Shown here: piece by piece, positions 32,844 through 41,533 of the stretch
How positions within the stretch are numbered: the first letter of the stretch is position 1
Layout of the letters: the number at the start of each line of letters is the position of its first letter
From: Peptococcus simiae
GTDB lineage: Bacteria; Bacillota; Peptococcia; Peptococcales; Peptococcaceae
NCBI RefSeq assembly: GCF_046097595.1
Contig: NZ_JBJUVG010000001.1
Coordinates: 62,001-126,000, forward strand
Reading direction: 5' to 3'
DNA length: 64,000 bases
Position numbers and translations under genes: made by a program
The notes under the pieces: generated by a model
Databases searched by the model: none
Told to the model about the DNA's origin: nothing
What the model saw: only the letters and a program-made list of their open reading frames with translations

Positions 32844-34681
32844 ATACGAAGCGGTTGATTAAGGCAGTGGCCGGAACCCGGCGGTATATCGCCCTGGCGG
32901 TTGGGATGCAGGTCCTGGCCCTCTTGGTGAATATTGGGATGATCTTTGTTTTAGCGGACTTTGTCCAGGCCCTCCTGGCCGGCCGGGTCCGGCTTGGACC
33001 GGTGGTCTTGGCAGTGGCCGGGGCCTTCCTGGTCCGGGCCTTGAGCCAGTACGTCCAGACCTGGGCCAGCTACCGGTCTTCGATGGCGGTTAAGCAGCGG
33101 CTCCGCCTGGCCCTTTTTGACAAGGCCTACAGCTATGGGGTTGCCTACAGTGGTTACATTTCCCCGGGCGAACTGGTCCAGATTGGGGTAGAGGGGGTAG
33201 AGCAGCTGGATAACTACTACGGCCGCTTCTTGCCCCAGCTCATCTATTCCCTCTTGGCACCGGTGATCTTATTTGTGGCCCTGGTCCAACTCAATGTCCA
33301 GGTGGCCCTGGTTTTCGTGGCCTTTATCCCCATCATTCCCCTGGCCATCTTCCTGGTACAAAAATTGGCCCAGCGGGTGATGACCAACTACTGGGGGTCC
33401 TTTATCGGCCTGGCTGACCGCTTCCTGGATAATGTCCAGGGCTTGGTTACCCTGAAACTCTACGGGGCAGACGAGGCCCGGAATGAAGCCATGAATAAGG
33501 AGGCTGAGGCCTTCCGCCTGGCTACCATGCGGGTTTTGCGGATGCAATTGTCCAATATCGGGGTCATGGACCTGGTTGCTTATGGGGGCGCGGCCCTGGG
33601 GACCTTTATGGCTATTTTTGCCCTTTCCCAGGGGGCCCTGTCGGCGGCCGGCTGCCTGGCCTTTATCCTCCTGGGGGCGGACTTTTTCCTACCCCTGCGG
33701 CAACTGGGGGCCTTCTTCCATGTGGCCATGAACGGCCTGGCGGCAGTGGACCGGCTCTTTAAGGTCCTGGACCGGCCGGCTGCTGCAGAAGCCGCCTTGG
33801 AACCGGCTCCGGCCGGCCTGGCTCTGGAGGTCGATGGTGTGGACTATGGCTATACGGCCGATGTCCCGGTCCTGAAGGATATTCACTTAAAGGTACGCCC
33901 CCACGAACTGGTGGCCCTGGTTGGGCCCTCCGGTTGTGGCAAGTCGACCCTGGCCGGCCTCCTTTGTGGCGAATACGAGCCCAACCGGGGGATCATCCGC
34001 TATGGCTTTGGCGCCGGTGAAAACCGGGCAGCGGTCCTGGCCAAGCGGATTGGCCGGATTGATGCCCAACCCTGGCTCTTTAATGAAAGCGTCCGGGCCA
34101 ATTTACAGATGGCTGACCCGACAGTCAGTGAGGCCAAGATGTGGCAGGTCCTGGAAAAGGTCCGCCTGGCCGACCGGTTACGGGCGGCCGAAGGCCTGGA
34201 TACCGTCATTTGCGAGGGCGGGGGCAACTTCTCCGGCGGCCAACGCCAAAGGCTGGCCATTGCCCGGCTCTTATTAAAGGAAGCCGATCTCTATATATTT
34301 GACGAGGCAACGAGTAATGTAGATGCAGCCAGCGAAGCGGTGATTATGGAGGTCATCAAGGACCTCTGCCGACAGGCAACGGTGGTCATGATCACCCACC
34401 GGCTGCAATTGACCCTGGAAGCGGACCAGGTGGTCTTTATGACCAAGGGCCGGATTGAAGAACAGGGAACGGCAGAAGCCCTATTAGCCCAAGAGGGGGC
34501 CTTTGCCAAGATGTATACAGAACAAAGACAGCTGGAAACCTATGGCAGTGGCCGGGCCCAGACCCGGGAACGGGTCGGAGCGCCAATCCCCCCGGTAACG
34601 CCTCAGTTGGCTGATGCAGCCGACAGTCCGGCTGAAGCATGGGGCTATTACGGCCAGTTGCAGAGACAAGGAGTGATGTAA
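32840..34681 (+). CDS. CydD-like half ABC exporter (TMD-NBD)
   Basis: This 613-aa protein has an N-terminal six-helix ABC exporter domain (about residues 15-300) and an ATPase domain with Walker A GPSGCGKST, signature FSGGQRQR, Walker B LYIFDEATS and switch His in ITHR. The overall pattern resembles CydD-type transporters, which work as heterodimers. The C-terminal 60 residues form a polar extension after the NBD. It overlaps both neighbours (ATGA with DUF454; TAATG with the second half transporter). The substrate is unknown; context suggests heme, porphyrin, a thiol or an iron-linked compound. Confidence 0.88.
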   Translation: MNTKRLIKAVAGTRRYIALAVGMQVLALLVNIGMIFVLADFVQALLAGRVRLGPVVLAVAGAFLVRALSQYVQTWASYRSSMAVKQRLRLALFDKAYSYGVAYSGYISPGELVQIGVEGVEQLDNYYGRFLPQLIYSLLAPVILFVALVQLNVQVALVFVAFIPIIPLAIFLVQKLAQRVMTNYWGSFIGLADRFLDNVQGLVTLKLYGADEARNEAMNKEAEAFRLATMRVLRMQLSNIGVMDLVAYGGAALGTFMAIFALSQGALSAAGCLAFILLGADFFLPLRQLGAFFHVAMNGLAAVDRLFKVLDRPAAAEAALEPAPAGLALEVDGVDYGYTADVPVLKDIHLKVRPHELVALVGPSGCGKSTLAGLLCGEYEPNRGIIRYGFGAGENRAAVLAKRIGRIDAQPWLFNESVRANLQMADPTVSEAKMWQVLEKVRLADRLRAAEGLDTVICEGGGNFSGGQRQRLAIARLLLKEADLYIFDEATSNVDAASEAVIMEVIKDLCRQATVVMITHRLQLTLEADQVVFMTKGRIEEQGTAEALLAQEGAFAKMYTEQRQLETYGSGRAQTRERVGAPIPPVTPQLADAADSPAEAWGYYGQLQRQGVM

Positions 34682-36333
34682 TGGCAAGGCAGCAATTATC
34701 CTGGCCGACCATGGCCCGGCGGCTTTTAGGTATGACCCGGCCCCTGGTGAAAACCATGGGGGTGGCCATCACCGCCGGGAGCCTGGGCCACCTGGCGGCA
34801 ATTGCCATTCCGACCCTGGGGGCCTGGGCCCTGGTGGCGGTGGTTCAAGGCCAGGGCCCCTCCCTGGGGGCGCTGGCAGCCGGCTTTATCGCCCTGGGCC
34901 TCCTAAGAGCCCTCCTTCATTATATTGAACAGTTGGCCAACCATGATATGGCCTTTCGTATCCTGGCGGTCATCCGGGACCGGGTCTTTAAGGCCCTCCG
35001 CCGGCAGGCACCGGCCGGGTTGGACAAGCATGACAGCGGGACCCTGGTTTCCGTCATCACCAACGATATTGAACTCTTAGAGGTCTTTTATGCCCACACC
35101 ATTTCACCGGTGGCCATTGCAGTCATCGTCTGTACGGCCATGACCCTCTTTTTTGCCAGCTTCCACTGGGCCTATGCCCTCCTGGCCTTAGCTATCTACC
35201 TCCTCCTGGCCATTGCCATCCCTATTATTACCGCCAAATTGGGCAGGGACCCCGGCCGTCAGCAGCGGGGGGACCTGAGCCGGTTGAACAATATCCTCTT
35301 GGACAGCTTCCGGGGGATCAGGGAGTGTGTTCAGTTTGGTCAGCAGGAAAGCCGGCGGTCTCTTTTGGCCGGGGCCGGCGACCGGCTGGCCCGGTCCGTT
35401 TGGCAGCTGCAGAAGACCGAGTCTTTTAACCGCTGCCTGTCCCTGGGCCTAATCCTGTTGAGCTACGGGGCCTTCTGGGCCCTGGCCGGCTACCTTTACC
35501 GGGCCGGTCTTGTGGACTGGGGCCAGGTGGTCATCCCGGCCGTTGCCTTTATGTCGGCCTTTGGGCCGGTCCTGGCCCTGGCTAACCTGGCTAATAACCT
35601 GCTTCTGACCTTTGCCTCCGGGGAAAGGGTTTTGGCGGTCCTGGATGACCTGCCGGAAACGGAAGAAGTTAGTGGAGATAATATTTATGAATTTGACAAG
35701 TTGACCATGGATAACTTATCCTTTTCCTATGATGGTCAACCTGTTTTAAAAGATTGGCAGCTGAGTCTAAACGCTAACGAAATCGTCGGCCTAACCGGGC
35801 CTTCCGGCTGTGGGAAGTCCACAGCCCTCAAACTGCTCATGCGCTTTTATGACCCCAGCCAGGGGGCCGTGACCTTAAATGGCCAGGACCTGCGGACCGT
35901 TGATTCGGCTGCCTTGCGCCGGATGGAAAGCTACATGACCCAGGAAACCCACCTTTTTAATGACAGTCTCCTGGAAAATGTCCGCCTGGCCAACCTGGAT
36001 GCCAGCGATGAAATGGTCTATGCCGCCTGCCGGAAGGCCAGGATTCATGACGTGATCATGGCCTTCCCCGAGGGGTATGCGACCGGGGCCGGCCGCTTAG
36101 GTAACCGGCTGTCTGCCGGTGAACGCCAGCGGATTGGTCTGGCTCGAGCCTTCTTACATGAGGGGGCAGTGGCCCTTTTTGACGAGCCGACGGCCAACCT
36201 GGATAGCTTAAATGAAGGGATGATTTTGAAGGCCATCCGGGAGGAAGGGGCCAAGCGGGCGGTCATGATTGTTAGCCACAGGCCCTCTACCTTACGCATT
36301 GCTGATCGGTTAATTGAGGTTGATACTGACTAA
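34681..36333 (+). CDS. CydC-like half ABC exporter (TMD-NBD)
   Basis: The start is set at ATG 34681, sharing one base with the upstream TAA and preceded by AAGGAG; an in-frame ATG 42 bp earlier lies inside the partner gene. The 550-aa protein has a six-helix domain and an ATPase domain with GPSGCGKST, the signature region in LSAGERQR (Ala for the usual second Gly-flanking residue), Walker B VALFDEP and VSHR. Because the first NBD has LYIFDEATS and this one has FDEPTAN, both halves look active. The two should form a heterodimer. Confidence 0.88.
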   Translation: MARQQLSWPTMARRLLGMTRPLVKTMGVAITAGSLGHLAAIAIPTLGAWALVAVVQGQGPSLGALAAGFIALGLLRALLHYIEQLANHDMAFRILAVIRDRVFKALRRQAPAGLDKHDSGTLVSVITNDIELLEVFYAHTISPVAIAVIVCTAMTLFFASFHWAYALLALAIYLLLAIAIPIITAKLGRDPGRQQRGDLSRLNNILLDSFRGIRECVQFGQQESRRSLLAGAGDRLARSVWQLQKTESFNRCLSLGLILLSYGAFWALAGYLYRAGLVDWGQVVIPAVAFMSAFGPVLALANLANNLLLTFASGERVLAVLDDLPETEEVSGDNIYEFDKLTMDNLSFSYDGQPVLKDWQLSLNANEIVGLTGPSGCGKSTALKLLMRFYDPSQGAVTLNGQDLRTVDSAALRRMESYMTQETHLFNDSLLENVRLANLDASDEMVYAACRKARIHDVIMAFPEGYATGAGRLGNRLSAGERQRIGLARAFLHEGAVALFDEPTANLDSLNEGMILKAIREEGAKRAVMIVSHRPSTLRIADRLIEVDTD

Positions 36334-36357
36334 GCCCATTTAGAAAGTCGTGGTCGT

Positions 36358-37200
36358 ATGTTTGATATATCCTTAACCAACAATCAAAAACAATATCTTC
36401 TCTACCTTTTGGAGTCCGACCGGGAAGAATCCCTTCCAACTATATCGACAGCCTTTAACTGCAGTAAGGTCAACAGTAAGAAGATCATCGATCGGATGGT
36501 TAAAATTGGCCTGGTCTATAAGGAACGGAATATTATCTACTTGTCTGACCTGGGCCGGGCCATTGCTGAAGAAAACCGCCTGGAAAGGGATGAGATGGCT
36601 GTGGTTCTCCAGGCCGGCCTGGGGATTGAAGAAAAGTCTGCCCGGGAATTGGCCAATTCCATGCTTATGGAGGAATCCAGTAGTATGCGGGCCCGGCTCC
36701 TGTCCATGGCCCGCTACTTTGTCCAGGTCGATAACCGGCAGGGGACCAGCCTGTCTTCTGATGAAATGGCCAAGATCCTGGGGCCGGGGGTAAGCCGGAT
36801 TTACTTTGTGGTCTTCCAGGAAGAAAACCATCCTGATGATGTCTTTGTCCCCCTGTCCATGGCCTTGCGGGGCCTCTACCGGGATGTCGAGGTAACCATT
36901 TCCCCGGATGACGACCAGCACCTGATCACCTTCCGGGTGAAGCCGATTGAAGAAGCCTACAAGGGCAACCAATATTCCTGTAAGCCTAAGCTTCTCGTTT
37001 ATAAAGATGAAGGCAGGGAAACCATCATCCCCATTGGCGATACTGTCAGTATCCCCTTCCACCTGATTAAGACCTGGTATTACACAGGGGGAGGGATTTT
37101 GCAGGCAGCCTTGGAATTGTGTGCTATTCCGGATATTAATATTGACCACCGCCACTATGCCAAGTTTGTCTTCACTATCAATCTTTTCAATTTGGCCTAG
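36358..37200 (+). CDS. DtxR-like winged-helix regulator with altered metal site
   Basis: Residues 1-120 of this 280-aa protein follow the layout of DtxR/MntR repressors. A winged helix-turn-helix (LLESDREESLPTISTAFNCS...IIDRMVKIGLVYKERNIIYLSDLGRAIAEE) is followed by the dimerisation segment (ERDEMAVVLQAGLGIEEKSARELANSM). The Cys, Glu and His ligands expected in the second segment of classical DtxR (CxxEH) are absent; the place reads ANSMLMEESSSM. Residues about 125-280 form a separate beta-rich domain I do not recognise. It is last in the DUF454/ABC operon and directly precedes the heme operon, so it probably controls both. The start has only a weak Shine-Dalgarno. Confidence 0.68.
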   Translation: MFDISLTNNQKQYLLYLLESDREESLPTISTAFNCSKVNSKKIIDRMVKIGLVYKERNIIYLSDLGRAIAEENRLERDEMAVVLQAGLGIEEKSARELANSMLMEESSSMRARLLSMARYFVQVDNRQGTSLSSDEMAKILGPGVSRIYFVVFQEENHPDDVFVPLSMALRGLYRDVEVTISPDDDQHLITFRVKPIEEAYKGNQYSCKPKLLVYKDEGRETIIPIGDTVSIPFHLIKTWYYTGGGILQAALELCAIPDINIDHRHYAKFVFTINLFNLA

Positions 37201-37206
37201 GTCAAG

Positions 37207-37241
37207 ACCGTCATATCCGACCGGGTATGACGGGTATTTTT
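37207..37241 (+). terminator. Intrinsic terminator between regulator and heme operon
   Basis: CCGTCATA (37208-37215) pairs with TATGACGG (37226-37233), extended inward by TCC/GGG, and is followed by TATTTTT. It separates the two operons. Confidence 0.82.
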
Positions 37242-37250
37242 GGCGGATGG

Positions 37251-37266
37251 GTTAGCTGCTGTTAAC
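37251..37266 (+). promoter_or_regulatory. Upstream GTTAG-type operator candidate of the heme operon
   Basis: GTTAGCTGCTGTTAAC closely resembles the element at 32427-32442 and lies about 35 bp upstream of the heme operon -35 box. Confidence 0.45.
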
Positions 37267-37298
37267 TAAAGGTAACAGAAAAACAATTGAAAAAAGCG

Positions 37299-37327
37299 TT
37301 GATTTGTTAGCGGAGGCTAAATAGAAT
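37299..37327 (+). promoter_or_regulatory. Heme operon promoter with operator in its spacer
   Basis: TTGATT (37299-37304) and TAGAAT (37322-37327) are separated by 17 bp. The spacer is filled by TTAGC-GGAG-GCTAA (37307-37320), a perfect inverted repeat related to the other GTTAG elements. Binding there would block RNA polymerase. DtxR-family operators (TTAGGTTAGCCTAACC type) have similar half sites, and a DtxR-like protein is encoded just upstream. Confidence 0.68.
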
Positions 37328-37351
37328 ACGACTATAAGAAAGGAGGGTGAC

Positions 37352-38725
37352 ATGGCAGTTTATTGGTTCAAAAGATGGGCCCTGGTCCTGGTGGTCGTCT
37401 GTGGCTTGGGGCTTAGCCCCTTGCAGGCGGCTGACCTACCGGCAGACGGATGCTACCGGGTGCCGGTGACCCTCTTACATGCAGAAAAGGATAAGCCCTC
37501 GATGGGGGCCCAGGGTTTGACCCCTGAGGCCCTGGTGGAGGTCCGGCAGGGCACAGCCAGCCTTTACCTGGAGACCCAGGTGATCAGCGTCACCGGCCTG
37601 ACCACCTCCCTGAGCGCCTGTCACTACCTGGAAGGGGGGGCTTACCGGCCGGCTGAGCCCTTGGATTATACCCTGGAGATCCCCGGGGTCAAGGGCCTGC
37701 GGCCCCGCTACTTCCGCTTGACCTATAGCCCCCGGCCGGGCCCCTTGCCGGTTTTGGTCAACCCTCAAGTGGTCTTTATGGGCGGTGGCCCCCTGCCGGC
37801 CCGGCTACAAGTGGACTGGTCAGGGGCCCGGGCCGTAGATTCGGGTGCGCTGGAGGCCTTAGCCAAGGCAGAGGGGGCCCCAAGCGCGGGGCCAATGACC
37901 CTGTCGGCTTCAGGCCTTTCCCTGGATGTGCCGGCCGGGCAAAGCCCCCTGCCGGACCTGACCGTCCGCCTCCTAGCCTTAAATGACCTGGAGGCCCAGC
38001 AGGCTGCCCTTGGGGTGGCCGAGGCCCGGGGCTGGCAGGTGGCCCTCTTTTATCCCTTGGACCGGGTGGCCCCGGGCGATGTGACCCGGCTTGACCAGGT
38101 TCGAGAGGCCTACCCCATGAAGGGGGCGACCCTCTACCTGCCCAAGGCCTACCCCCAGGCGACGGTCTACCGGCTCCAGGGGGCAGACCGGCAGGCCCTG
38201 GCCCTGGAAGATGTCGGTGACCAGTGGTTGGTCCATTGCGACCTGCCGGCCCAGCTGGTCATGGTGCCCGGGGCCGGGTCGACGACCCCGGCTCTCGGCG
38301 CAAAGACTAAGGGGGGCCCCGGCGGCAAGGCCAAGGCCGGACAGGCAGGGGCAAGGGCTGGCACCAGCCGCCAGGCGGCCGGGGCCAACCCTGCGAAAGC
38401 CAGCGGCCTCGTCCAGGCCGCTAAGGCCAGCGCCGGGCCAACCGGGCAGACAGCCGGGGCGGTGAATCGTCCGGCCGCCCTGGCCGCCGGCGAGGCCGGT
38501 GACCAGCCCACTGAGGCGGACCCGACGGCCGATAGCGAAGACCAGGTAACCAGCCGGGAAAATGGCCCGGTGATCTTTACCCTACTCTTTATCTTTTTCC
38601 TCCTGGTGGGGGTAGCCCTCTTGCTGGTTAAGCGGACCTATCCGCTTTTGAAAAATGAACTGGATCGATTGATGTACTTACGAGCCTTTGAAAGGGGGTT
38701 GCGCAGGCGTGAAGACAAGCATTAA
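37352..38725 (+). CDS. Membrane-anchored NEAT-domain heme-binding protein
   Basis: The 457-aa product starts behind AAGGAGG with a signal peptide ending near LQAAD (about residue 29). Residues about 33-150 resemble a NEAT domain (YRVPVTLLHAEKDKPSMGAQGL, then a YFRLTY strand), the module that binds heme or hemoglobin on Gram-positive surfaces. A second beta-rich part follows (about 155-300), then an Ala/Gly/Lys-rich spacer (about 310-395) and a C-terminal transmembrane helix (about 415-440) with a short basic tail. It should stand on the membrane and span the wall. It is first gene of the heme operon. Confidence 0.82.
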   Translation: MAVYWFKRWALVLVVVCGLGLSPLQAADLPADGCYRVPVTLLHAEKDKPSMGAQGLTPEALVEVRQGTASLYLETQVISVTGLTTSLSACHYLEGGAYRPAEPLDYTLEIPGVKGLRPRYFRLTYSPRPGPLPVLVNPQVVFMGGGPLPARLQVDWSGARAVDSGALEALAKAEGAPSAGPMTLSASGLSLDVPAGQSPLPDLTVRLLALNDLEAQQAALGVAEARGWQVALFYPLDRVAPGDVTRLDQVREAYPMKGATLYLPKAYPQATVYRLQGADRQALALEDVGDQWLVHCDLPAQLVMVPGAGSTTPALGAKTKGGPGGKAKAGQAGARAGTSRQAAGANPAKASGLVQAAKASAGPTGQTAGAVNRPAALAAGEAGDQPTEADPTADSEDQVTSRENGPVIFTLLFIFFLLVGVALLLVKRTYPLLKNELDRLMYLRAFERGLRRREDKH

Positions 38726-39605
38726 AGGATACTTGTGCGGGATTCTTCTCCTCCTCCTGCTGCCGGCCCTGGCCTGGGCAGCCGAAAGTGCCGATGTGGG
38801 AATCCAGGCCAGCTATGCCCACCCTCTGACCGGGGCCATTGAAGACAGTGGCAATAACGAAGCCATTGGCCAGGGTATGGTGACCTCCGTCTTATCCCCC
38901 GGCGGTTTTTATGAAGTGGACAATGCCGGCAACCGCTGGCTGACCCTCCGGCTGAATATGGCCGACCACTTGGGCGATGTGTCCTTTTCCGTCCAAAACC
39001 GGGGCGCCGGCGGCTTTACCGGGGTAGAGGCCCTGGAAGTGGGCCGGACCGGGACGACTGTTGACTATATGATTGCCGTGCCCGGGCCGGATGCGGTTCT
39101 CCGAATTGAGGCCTTTATCCAGGATATGGGCCGGTCGGTCATTTTTTACGGCCTGATGGACGGGAACCTGACCAACCGGCAGACCGATGGCGCCGGCCAG
39201 GCCGCCGGGACCAGCAGCGGGACTGGCTCAGCCGGCAAGAGCCAGGCGGCGACCGGCCAGGCCAAGGCCAAAAAGACCGCTGCCGGTACCCCGGCCAAGG
39301 CTGGTAGCCCTGCCGGCAAGACCGGGAAGACCGAGACCAAATCGCCCGAAGAAGGGGAGGCCCTGGCTGATGATGTGGGCCTGTTGACAGCGGATAGCCC
39401 TGAATTACAAGACCGAGAGGGACAGGCCGCCCCCTGGGGCCTCTTGACCCGGACCCTCTTCATGGCCCTCGTGGTTACCCTGGTCCTGGTCACTGCCGGC
39501 GGCCTTTTAGGGGCCCTGGCCCTGGTGGTCGGCGTCCGTTTTCTTCGTCGCTACAATGACGGAAAGGAGGCCATGCTCTATGAGGCAGAAGACCGTTTGG
39601 GCTAA
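38709..39605 (+). CDS. shp: Shp-like cell-surface heme-binding protein
   Basis: The start is GTG 38709 (298 aa) behind AAAGGGGG; a TTG at 38688 is in frame but would lie before that site. After a signal peptide (about residues 1-24), residues 27-150 match the streptococcal Shp heme-binding domain as I know it: SYAHPLTGAIEDSGNN, IGQGMV, LRLNMADHLGD, FIQDMGRSVIFY. Shp holds heme with two methionines and hands it to HtsA; Met in GQGMV and in QDMGR are the candidate ligands. An Ala/Lys/Gly-rich spacer and a C-terminal membrane helix (about 248-285) follow. The next gene, an HtsA-like binding protein, overlaps by 26 bp. Confidence 0.88.
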   Translation: MKTSIKGYLCGILLLLLLPALAWAAESADVGIQASYAHPLTGAIEDSGNNEAIGQGMVTSVLSPGGFYEVDNAGNRWLTLRLNMADHLGDVSFSVQNRGAGGFTGVEALEVGRTGTTVDYMIAVPGPDAVLRIEAFIQDMGRSVIFYGLMDGNLTNRQTDGAGQAAGTSSGTGSAGKSQAATGQAKAKKTAAGTPAKAGSPAGKTGKTETKSPEEGEALADDVGLLTADSPELQDREGQAAPWGLLTRTLFMALVVTLVLVTAGGLLGALALVVGVRFLRRYNDGKEAMLYEAEDRLG

Positions 39606-40500
39606 GGCACTGGTCAGCCTGCTCATGGTGGTGGTCATGACCGCCGGCGTTTTCTGCGCCTATAGCCGCAGCCACCCGCCGGTGGCCCTGGGCCAGGAAA
39701 CCGGGTCAGCGACCGGCAAGGAAACCCCTGAACGGATCGTGGTGACCTCTATGGCTACAGCCTATATTATGGAAAAATTGGACCTTCAAGTCGTCGGCGT
39801 CCCCGACAGCCAGGTTGACCCCCTACCGGACCGGTACCGGGGTGTGACCTCTGTCGGGGCCCCCATGCAGCCGGACCAGGAAGTCCTTTCGGCCTTGCAG
39901 CCGGATTGGGTGATTTCCCCGGCCAGCCTTATTGGCGACCTGAAGCCCATTTATGAGAAATTAAACTTAACGTACGGCTTTATCAACTTAAATACAGTGC
40001 CCGGGATGTACCAGAGCATCAGTGACCTGGGCCGGCTCTTTAACCGTCAGCAGGAAGCGGCCGCCCTGGTGGCAGACTATGACCGCTTTATGGCGGACTA
40101 CCGCCAGCGTCACCCGGCGGGATCCGGCAAGAAGGTCCTCATCCTGATGGGCCTGCCCGGGTCCTATGTGGTGGCCACAGACCAGTCCTATGTGGGCAGC
40201 CTGGTCAAGTTGGCCGGCGGGGAGAATGTCTACCCCGATGCCAGCCAGCCCTTCTTAAATGTCAACGTGGAAGACATGTTGAAAAAGGACCCGGATTTGA
40301 TTTTTTGCACCGCCCACGCCCTGCCTGACGAAGTCATGGCCATGTTTCATGAAGAATTCCAAACCAATCCCAACTGGAAACACTTCCGGGCCGTTAAAGA
40401 GGGACGGGTCTATGACCTGAACCATAACCGGTTTGGCATGAGTGCTAAATTTAATTATCCGGAGGCCTTAAGTGATTTGGAGGGATACCTGTATGCGTGA
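39580..40500 (+). CDS. Heme ABC transporter binding protein (HtsA/IsdE-like)
   Basis: ATG 39580 behind GGAAAGGAGG gives 306 aa; an earlier in-frame ATG (39556) precedes that site. The N-terminus is hydrophobic with Cys26 in AGVFC. That is not a standard lipobox (Phe before Cys), so it could be a poor lipoprotein signal or an uncleaved anchor. The rest is a cluster A-3 periplasmic-binding fold typical of heme and siderophore uptake (ERIVVTSMATAYIMEKL, SVGAPMQPDQEVLSALQPDWVI, and a GGENVYPDAS segment). In streptococci the homologous HtsA receives heme from Shp, whose homologue is encoded directly upstream. Confidence 0.88.
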   Translation: MRQKTVWAKALVSLLMVVVMTAGVFCAYSRSHPPVALGQETGSATGKETPERIVVTSMATAYIMEKLDLQVVGVPDSQVDPLPDRYRGVTSVGAPMQPDQEVLSALQPDWVISPASLIGDLKPIYEKLNLTYGFINLNTVPGMYQSISDLGRLFNRQQEAAALVADYDRFMADYRQRHPAGSGKKVLILMGLPGSYVVATDQSYVGSLVKLAGGENVYPDASQPFLNVNVEDMLKKDPDLIFCTAHALPDEVMAMFHEEFQTNPNWKHFRAVKEGRVYDLNHNRFGMSAKFNYPEALSDLEGYLYA

Positions 40501-41533
40501 AAAAACAGCCTTAACGCCTGACCAGGTCGGTAAACGCCGGCGGCTGGGCTTGCGAATTGGGGCCTTTACCGGGACAGCCATCCTCCTGGTGGTCCTGACC
40601 CTGGTCTCTACCACCGTGGGCAGCTTGAATGTCAGCCTGGGTGAGCTGGTCCATGGCCTAGCCAGTGGCGGCGATGAAGCAGTCCGGACCGTTATGGATG
40701 TCCGCCTGCCGCGAATTATCATCGCCCTCTTTGCCGGGGCCGCCCTGGCGGTCTCCGGGACCCTGCTCCAGGCGGTCATGAAGAACCCCCTGACCGACCC
40801 CGGCATTATCGGGATTTCATCAGCCTCGGCCCTGGTCGGGAGTCTGGTGACAGCCATCTTTCCCTCTCTATTTTTCGGTGTCCCCCTCTTATCGATTCTT
40901 GGGGGCCTCTTCGCCTACCTGGCCATTTATTCCCTGGCCTGGGATGGCGGCGTCCACCCGACCCGGCTCATCCTCGTCGGGGTGGCCCTGAATATGACCT
41001 TCACCGGCATTGGCCAGGCGGTGACAGCCGCCTTTGGCGGTGGGGTCAATATGACCGGGACCCAGTCGATTGTCAGTGGCCACATTGCCCAGAAGACCTG
41101 GGATGATGTCCGGCTCTTGGTTATTTACGTCGGCATTACCCTGGTGGTGGCCCTCTTTTCGGCCCGGGTCTGTAACCTCCTGGCCTTGGACGATAAGACC
41201 GCCCGGGGCCTGGGGATCGCCGTAGACCGAAACCGCTTTTGGGTGGCCCTGATCGCCATTATTTTGGCTGCAATCACTAGTTCAACGGTAGGCATTGTGG
41301 GTTTTTTAGGGCTCCTGGTCCCCCATATTGCCCGCCTTTTGGTGGGAAGCGACCACAAGGTCCTGATTCCTTACGCCATCCTCCTGGGGGCCCTCTTTAT
41401 GCTGGCCAGTGACACCATCGGCCGGGCTATTTTTTACCCCTATGAGGTGCCGGCGGCTGTCATTATGGCGGTGGTCGGTGGGCCCTTCTTTATCGCCTTA
41501 CTGAAGATTGGAGGGCAGACCGATGAATATTAG
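40493..41533 (+). CDS. Heme ABC transporter permease (FecCD/HtsB-like)
   Basis: The start ATG 40493 overlaps the previous stop by 8 bp and follows GGAGGG; the longer in-frame start at 40472 lies upstream of it. The 346-aa protein has about nine to ten membrane helices and FecCD family motifs: VRLPRIIIALFAGAALAVSGTLLQ, NPLTDPGIIGISSASAL and GFLGLLVPHIARLLVG. It forms the membrane channel with the next ATPase and receives heme or a ferric complex from the preceding binding protein. Confidence 0.93.
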   Translation: MREKTALTPDQVGKRRRLGLRIGAFTGTAILLVVLTLVSTTVGSLNVSLGELVHGLASGGDEAVRTVMDVRLPRIIIALFAGAALAVSGTLLQAVMKNPLTDPGIIGISSASALVGSLVTAIFPSLFFGVPLLSILGGLFAYLAIYSLAWDGGVHPTRLILVGVALNMTFTGIGQAVTAAFGGGVNMTGTQSIVSGHIAQKTWDDVRLLVIYVGITLVVALFSARVCNLLALDDKTARGLGIAVDRNRFWVALIAIILAAITSSTVGIVGFLGLLVPHIARLLVGSDHKVLIPYAILLGALFMLASDTIGRAIFYPYEVPAAVIMAVVGGPFFIALLKIGGQTDEY

